A stretch of 64,000 bases of DNA from Bradyrhizobium ontarionense. Lineage in GTDB: Bacteria > Pseudomonadota > Alphaproteobacteria > Rhizobiales > Xanthobacteraceae. Below, piece after piece: positions 59,660-64,000 of the stretch. The number at the start of each line of letters is the position of its first letter. Position 1 is the first letter of the stretch. Below the pieces are notes generated by a model. The model was not told the origin of the DNA. It made no database searches and worked only from the letters and a program-made list of their open reading frames with translations. Location: positions 6,386,001-6,450,000 of the forward strand of contig NZ_CP088156.1 of the NCBI RefSeq assembly GCF_021088345.1. The letters are read 5' to 3'. Both the position numbers and the translations under genes were made by a program.

Positions 59660-60958
59660 TCAATTGGGTGCGGTAAAGGCGTCATAGACCAGTTTCTTGA
59701 ACGCTGCCGTGATACGTCCGCGCTCGTTCTGGGTCTGCTCCAACAAGATGTAGATCATGTCGAGCTTGGGATCGATGCCGAAATAGGTGCCGCTGCCCGA
59801 ATCCCATTTCAGTTCGCCGATCGAGCCGGGCGGCGGTGGCCTGGCGTCGCCCGGCTCGACGCGCACCGCAAGTCCGTAGCCATAGCCGAAGCCGTCGCCC
59901 GGAAAATAGAAGTAGTCGCGCTCGACACCCGAGCCCGGGCCGATATGATCGGTCGTCATGTCCTTGAAGGCTGCCGGGCTGAGATAGCGCTTGCCGTCGA
60001 GTTCACCGCCGTTGAGCAGCATCTGTGCAAAACGCGCATAGTCGGTGATATCGGAAACCAGACCGCCGCCGCCGGATTCCCATTCGGGGTGCGAGCGTCG
60101 GCCGCGCTCTGCCGCGACCAGGATCGGATCGCTGGGCAGCGGTTCGGCCATGCGCGCCCGCTCTTCCGGCGTTGTCAGCAGGAACTTGGTGCTGGTCATT
60201 CCCTGTGGATCGAGAATGTTCTGCTTCTCGAACTGATAGAGCGTTTGCCCCGACACGATTTCGATCACGCGCCCCAGCACGTCGGTCGAATGGCCGTAGC
60301 GCCACAAGGTGCCGGGCTGGCGCGCCAGGGGCAGCGCGGCGATCCTGTCGGCGAATTCGGCGTTGTCGAAGCGGCCGCCGAAGAGGTGCGCCGCCATGTA
60401 GGCGTGCTCGATCAGCGTACCGCCGATATATTCGTAGGTGATGCCGGAGCTGTGGCGCAGCAGATCCATGATCGTGACCGGCCGCACCGGCGGGACCAGC
60501 TTGAGCACGCGCGAGCCGTCGACCCCGGTGGCCTCGACGCCGACCATCATGTCGGCGAAGGCGGGAATGTACTTTGCGGCGGGATCGGTGAGCGACAGCT
60601 TGCCCTGGTCGATCAGCATCATCGCTGCCAGGCTCGTGATCGGCTTGGTCATCGAATGCAGAGCGAAGATCGTATCCAGCGTCATCGGCAGGCCGGTCTT
60701 GGCGTCACGCAGGCCGAAGCATTTGAGGTAGACCGGCCGGCCGTGCTGCTGGATCAGAACGACGGCACCCGGCAGGCGGCCGCTCGTCACCTCGCTGTCA
60801 AAGAGCCGGGTTATGCGTTCCAGTTTTTCGGGATATGGCGAAAGCGCATCCGCAGCCAAGGCGGGCGCGCCGAGCAGCATGGTGCCGGCAAGCAGCCGTG
60901 CGAGCCAGGCGCGTGCCGCGCCGGCCCGGGCTGCGGAAAGATACCTTCTCGCGGTCAA
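59660..60958 (-). CDS. Serine hydrolase of the beta-lactamase/class C fold
   Basis: A 432-residue protein if it starts at TTG 60958 (GGAG four bases upstream); the frame continues to a GTG at 61093 and the true start is uncertain. A signal sequence (WLARLLAGTMLLGAPALA) precedes the fold. The active site is Ser in LHSMTKPITS (SxxK), with Tyr-Gly-His in WRYGHSTDVLG instead of the usual YxN. The block VTIMDLLRHSSGITYEY is typical. Related proteins are esterases or D-amino peptidases rather than true beta-lactamases. It is divergent from nadE. Confidence 0.85.
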   Translation of the reverse strand: MTARRYLSAARAGAARAWLARLLAGTMLLGAPALAADALSPYPEKLERITRLFDSEVTSGRLPGAVVLIQQHGRPVYLKCFGLRDAKTGLPMTLDTIFALHSMTKPITSLAAMMLIDQGKLSLTDPAAKYIPAFADMMVGVEATGVDGSRVLKLVPPVRPVTIMDLLRHSSGITYEYIGGTLIEHAYMAAHLFGGRFDNAEFADRIAALPLARQPGTLWRYGHSTDVLGRVIEIVSGQTLYQFEKQNILDPQGMTSTKFLLTTPEERARMAEPLPSDPILVAAERGRRSHPEWESGGGGLVSDITDYARFAQMLLNGGELDGKRYLSPAAFKDMTTDHIGPGSGVERDYFYFPGDGFGYGYGLAVRVEPGDARPPPPGSIGELKWDSGSGTYFGIDPKLDMIYILLEQTQNERGRITAAFKKLVYDAFTAPN

Positions 60959-61142
60959 CGCGCTCCGTCGCCGACGGTCGCTCGTTGCCGCCCTTGGTAT
61001 ATTCGGCGGGCGCGAGCGGCAAATCACATATGCGATTGACGCGCCCGGCCGGCGCCCGGCTCTGCGCAGAGCGCGGCGTCCTTGCCCTGGCACATGCCGT
61101 GCGCCATGTCATATAAGGACGAAAAGGGAGACGGCTCGCGCG

Positions 61143-63182
61143 ATGAACTTCCATTCGATCTACCGGCACGGCTTTGCCCGCGTCGCGGCCTGCGTCACGG
61201 CCTCCAGCGTCGCCAACCCCAGCGCCAATGCGGCGGCGATCCTGGCCGCCGCGCGGGCCTGCCACGACCAGGGGGCGGCGGTCGCGGTGTTTCCGGAGCT
61301 CTGCTTGTCAGGATATGCGATCGAAGATCTCGTCAAGCAGGACCCGCTGCTGGACGCGGTCCAGCGCGGACTCCTGACGCTGGTCGAAGCCTCGCACGAC
61401 CTGATGCCGGTCCTGATCGTCGGCGCGCCGCTGCGCTTTGCCCATCGCGTCTACAACTGCGCGGTCCTGATCCATCGCGGCGAGGTGCTCGGCGTCGTGC
61501 CGAAGATCTATCTGCCGACCTATCGCGAGTTCTATGAAGGCCGCCACTTCGCCTCCGGCGCCGGCATTCGCGGCGAGATGATCGAGGTCGCCGAGACCAT
61601 GGCGCCGTTCGGCACGGATCTGTTGTTTGCCGCGGCCGACGTCGCCGGTCTCGTCATCGGTGTCGAGATCTGCGAGGACATGTGGATCCCGGTGACACCC
61701 GCCTCCGAGCTCGCGCTTGCCGGGGCCACTGTGCTCGCCAATCTCTCGGGCAGCCCGATCACGGTCGGCCGCGCCGAGTCCCGCTCGCTGTTGTGCCGTT
61801 CGACCTCGGCGCGCTGCCTCGCAGCCTATATCTATGCGGCCGCGGGCGTCGGCGAATCCACCACCGATCTCGCCTGGGACGGCCAGACCTCGATCTTCGA
61901 GAATGGCGTGCTGCTGGCCGAGAGCGAGCGCTTCCGCCAGACCGGCCAGACCATCTTCGCCGATGTCGATCTCGACCTGTCGCGCCAGGAGCGGGCGCTG
62001 ATGGGCACGTTCGATGACAACGCGCGCGCGCAAAACGCCGGCGTGCATTATCGCCGGATCGGCTTCGAGCTGCAGCCGACCCAGGACAACATCGGCTTCA
62101 TGCGTACGGTCGAGCGCTTCCCGTTCGTGCCGAGCGACGCGGCGCGGCTCGATCAGGACTGCTACGAGGCCTACAACATCCAGGTCGCGGGGCTGACGCA
62201 GCGGCTGCGCGCCACCGGCACCAAGCGCATCGTGATCGGGGTCTCCGGCGGCCTCGACTCGACGCATGCGCTGATCGTTGCGGCGAAAGCGATGGACCTG
62301 CTCGGCCTGCCGCGGACCAACATCCTGGCCTATACGATGCCGGGCTTCGCGACGGGCGCGCAGAGCAAGTCCTACGCGCATGCGCTGATGGCCTCGCTTC
62401 AAGTCAGCGCTGCCGAGCTCGACATCCGTCCCGCAGCGACGCAGATGCTGAAGGACATCGGCCATCCGTTCGGGCGCGGCGATGCGGTGTACGATGTCAC
62501 CTTCGAGAACGTACAGGCGGGGCTGCGCACCGACTATTTGTTCCGTCTCGCCAATGATCGCGGCGGCCTCGTGCTCGGCACCGGCGATCTCTCCGAGCTC
62601 GCACTCGGCTGGTGCACCTATGGCGTCGGCGATCAGATGGCGCACTACAACGTCAATGCCGGCGTACCGAAGACGCTGATCCAGCATCTGATCCGCTGGG
62701 TCATCGCCTCGCATCAGTTCTCGGCCGACGTCGACCGCACCTTGGAAGCGGTGCTGTCCGCGGAGATCTCGCCGGAGCTCGTGCCGGTGAAGGAGGGTGA
62801 GACGCCGCAGAGCACCGAGGCCGCGATCGGCCCCTATGAGCTGCAGGACTTCAATCTGTTCTACACGCTGCGTTACGGCATGCGTCCGTCGAAGATCGCC
62901 TTCATGGCGCATCACGCCTGGAAAGATGCTGCCGAGGGTGCCTGGCCGCCGGGCTTTCCCGCCGACAAGCGCCGCGCCTATGCGCTCGGCGATATCCGGA
63001 AGTGGCTGGAGGTGTTCCTCAAGCGCTTCTTCGCCTTCAGCCAGTTCAAGCGCTCGGCGATGCCGAACGGGCCGAAGGTCGTGGCCGGCGGCTCGCTGTC
63101 GCCGCGCGGCGACTGGCGCGCGCCGTCCGACGGCAATGCCACGGCCTGGCTCGAGGATCTCGATCGCAACGTGCCGAAGTGA
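61143..63182 (+). CDS. nadE: Glutamine-dependent NAD+ synthetase
   Basis: A 679-residue two-domain enzyme. Residues 1-300 are a nitrilase-fold glutaminase with Glu52 (VFPELCLSG), Lys121 (VVPKIYLPTYREFYE) and Cys177 (GVEICEDMW). The rest is the ATP-dependent synthetase: VIGVSGGLDSTHALI is the PP-loop, followed by the LGTGDLSELALGWCTYG block. It makes NAD+ from deamido-NAD+, glutamine and ATP. ATG 61143 gives the standard N-terminus MNFHSIYRHGFARVAACVT. The length is that of the long actinobacterial/rhizobial type. Confidence 0.96.
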   Translation: MNFHSIYRHGFARVAACVTASSVANPSANAAAILAAARACHDQGAAVAVFPELCLSGYAIEDLVKQDPLLDAVQRGLLTLVEASHDLMPVLIVGAPLRFAHRVYNCAVLIHRGEVLGVVPKIYLPTYREFYEGRHFASGAGIRGEMIEVAETMAPFGTDLLFAAADVAGLVIGVEICEDMWIPVTPASELALAGATVLANLSGSPITVGRAESRSLLCRSTSARCLAAYIYAAAGVGESTTDLAWDGQTSIFENGVLLAESERFRQTGQTIFADVDLDLSRQERALMGTFDDNARAQNAGVHYRRIGFELQPTQDNIGFMRTVERFPFVPSDAARLDQDCYEAYNIQVAGLTQRLRATGTKRIVIGVSGGLDSTHALIVAAKAMDLLGLPRTNILAYTMPGFATGAQSKSYAHALMASLQVSAAELDIRPAATQMLKDIGHPFGRGDAVYDVTFENVQAGLRTDYLFRLANDRGGLVLGTGDLSELALGWCTYGVGDQMAHYNVNAGVPKTLIQHLIRWVIASHQFSADVDRTLEAVLSAEISPELVPVKEGETPQSTEAAIGPYELQDFNLFYTLRYGMRPSKIAFMAHHAWKDAAEGAWPPGFPADKRRAYALGDIRKWLEVFLKRFFAFSQFKRSAMPNGPKVVAGGSLSPRGDWRAPSDGNATAWLEDLDRNVPK

Positions 63183-63282
63183 GGGCAGCTTGCTCCGCTG
63201 CCCCGCTTGCAATATCCGGAGAGACGATCGTGGTGACGCGTGGTGCGGCGCGCTACGCAAACCTCGCTGAACGGAGCAGACC

Positions 63283-63972
63283 ATGAGCGTGACCGCCGCT
63301 GGCATTTCCTCGATGGCGACCCGGCAGATCCTCTCAGAGCTCGCAGCCGCCTATGAGGAGGCGACCGGCGAGGTGATCACGATCGAATCCGTCGGCGGCG
63401 TCGATGCTGCCAAACGCATCCGCGCTGGCGAGGCGTTCGACTTCGCGGTGCTGGCGTCCGACGCGCTGCAGAAGCTCGAGGCCGACGGTCATCTCGTGCC
63501 CGGCAGCATCATCGAGATCGCGGAATCACCGATGGCGATGGCGGTGCGCGCCGGCAGTCCGAAGCCTGATCCGCTCGACGAGGCCGCTGTGCGCAAGGCC
63601 ATGGAGAGCGCCAAGGCGATCGGCATCTCGACCGGGCCGAGCGGCACCCACGTGCAGAAATTGGCGCGCGACTGGGGTTTGGAGAGCGAGGGCGTCTCGC
63701 GCCTGGTCCAGGCCAAGCCCGGCATTCCCGTCGCAAAACTGCTTGCTGAGGGCGAGGTCGAGGTCGGCTTCCAGCAGCTCAGCGAAATGCTGGGCGCGCC
63801 CGGCATCGAGATCGTCGGCCTGTTGCCGGAGTCACTGCAGCCGGGGACTGTGTTTGCCGCGGCACTCTGCAAGGCGGCCGTCAATCAGGACGCGGCCCGC
63901 GCCTTCATCGAATATCTCGTCTCCGAGGAGACCGCCGAGACCAAACGCCAGCACGGCATGACGCCGCTGTGA
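63283..63972 (+). CDS. ModA-like binding protein without signal peptide
   Basis: A 229-residue protein related to the ModA-like gene at 47576-48352. It begins MSVTAAGISSMATRQILSEL with AACGGAGCAGACC upstream. Unlike its relative it has no export signal, so it should stay in the cytoplasm. Shared blocks are FDFAVLASDALQKLEADGHL, GISTGPSGTHVQKLARDWGL and GEVEVGFQQLSEMLGAPGIE. No transport genes follow up to the window edge. A cytoplasmic ligand-sensing or storage role is possible, or a missed upstream exon-like start with a signal peptide; the 100 bp upstream shows none. Confidence 0.82.
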   Translation: MSVTAAGISSMATRQILSELAAAYEEATGEVITIESVGGVDAAKRIRAGEAFDFAVLASDALQKLEADGHLVPGSIIEIAESPMAMAVRAGSPKPDPLDEAAVRKAMESAKAIGISTGPSGTHVQKLARDWGLESEGVSRLVQAKPGIPVAKLLAEGEVEVGFQQLSEMLGAPGIEIVGLLPESLQPGTVFAAALCKAAVNQDAARAFIEYLVSEETAETKRQHGMTPL

Positions 63973-64000
63973 GGCGAACGAGAAGCTTTCTCTTCGAGGC

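Overview
The window looks like a stretch of chromosome from a Bradyrhizobium-type alphaproteobacterium (Nitrobacteraceae). The reasons are the high GC, the gene content (TrcR/DUF1013, a MinCDE operon with a CtrA-type box, an NdvA-like glucan exporter, FNR/FixK-type boxes, many orphan periplasmic binding proteins) and several families of palindromic intergenic repeats that I recognise from memory of that group. No rRNA, complete tRNA, CRISPR array, IS element or phage module was found.

Layout. 1-0.8 kb: a restriction endonuclease-like gene of lower GC runs off the left edge. 0.9-10 kb: aldo/keto reductase, PaaI thioesterase, CoA-type Nudix hydrolase, small secreted proteins, a TAXI-TRAP transporter set (binding protein, fused permease, DUF1850 protein) and an SDR dehydrogenase. 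10-16 kb: two tandem TPR/LprI-like proteins, propionyl-CoA synthetase with an FNR/FixK-like box, a small lipoprotein, and OmpW behind a perfect FNR-type box. 16-31 kb: mainly housekeeping genes (TrcR, IspH, homoserine kinase ThrB, RNase HI, 1-Cys peroxiredoxin, long-chain acyl-CoA ligase, D,D-carboxypeptidase with a histone-H1-like tail, NdvA-like exporter, HisE-like pyrophosphatase, YqaA/DedA protein, nitronate monooxygenase).

31.6-37.4 kb is the most unusual block. Three consecutive paralogues each fuse a two-cysteine helical domain to a LivJ-type binding domain. They follow a single-pass membrane protein gene on the same strand and have no permease or ATPase. 37.9-40.5 kb is minC-minD-minE plus a thioesterase, with a TTAA-N7-TTAA box upstream. 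40.6-48.4 kb is a catabolic module: IclR regulator, enoyl-CoA hydratase, NDP-forming acyl-CoA synthetase, SLC13 transporter, secreted alpha/beta hydrolase and a ModA-like binding protein. Matching palindromes at both ends suggest one regulon.

48.4-53.4 kb is accessory and decaying: one intact gene of an unnamed family with two broken relatives, a PcfJ-like gene, a small membrane protein and dense repeats. 53.4-64 kb returns to ordinary content: an acyl-CoA synthetase, a second nitronate monooxygenase-like protein whose usual histidine is glutamine, a small unknown gene behind a second CtrA-type box, LTXXQ-like and Pro-rich envelope proteins, an epimerase, a beta-lactamase-fold hydrolase, glutamine-dependent NAD synthetase, and a ModA-like protein with no signal peptide. 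All names come from reading motifs by eye; no database search was run.
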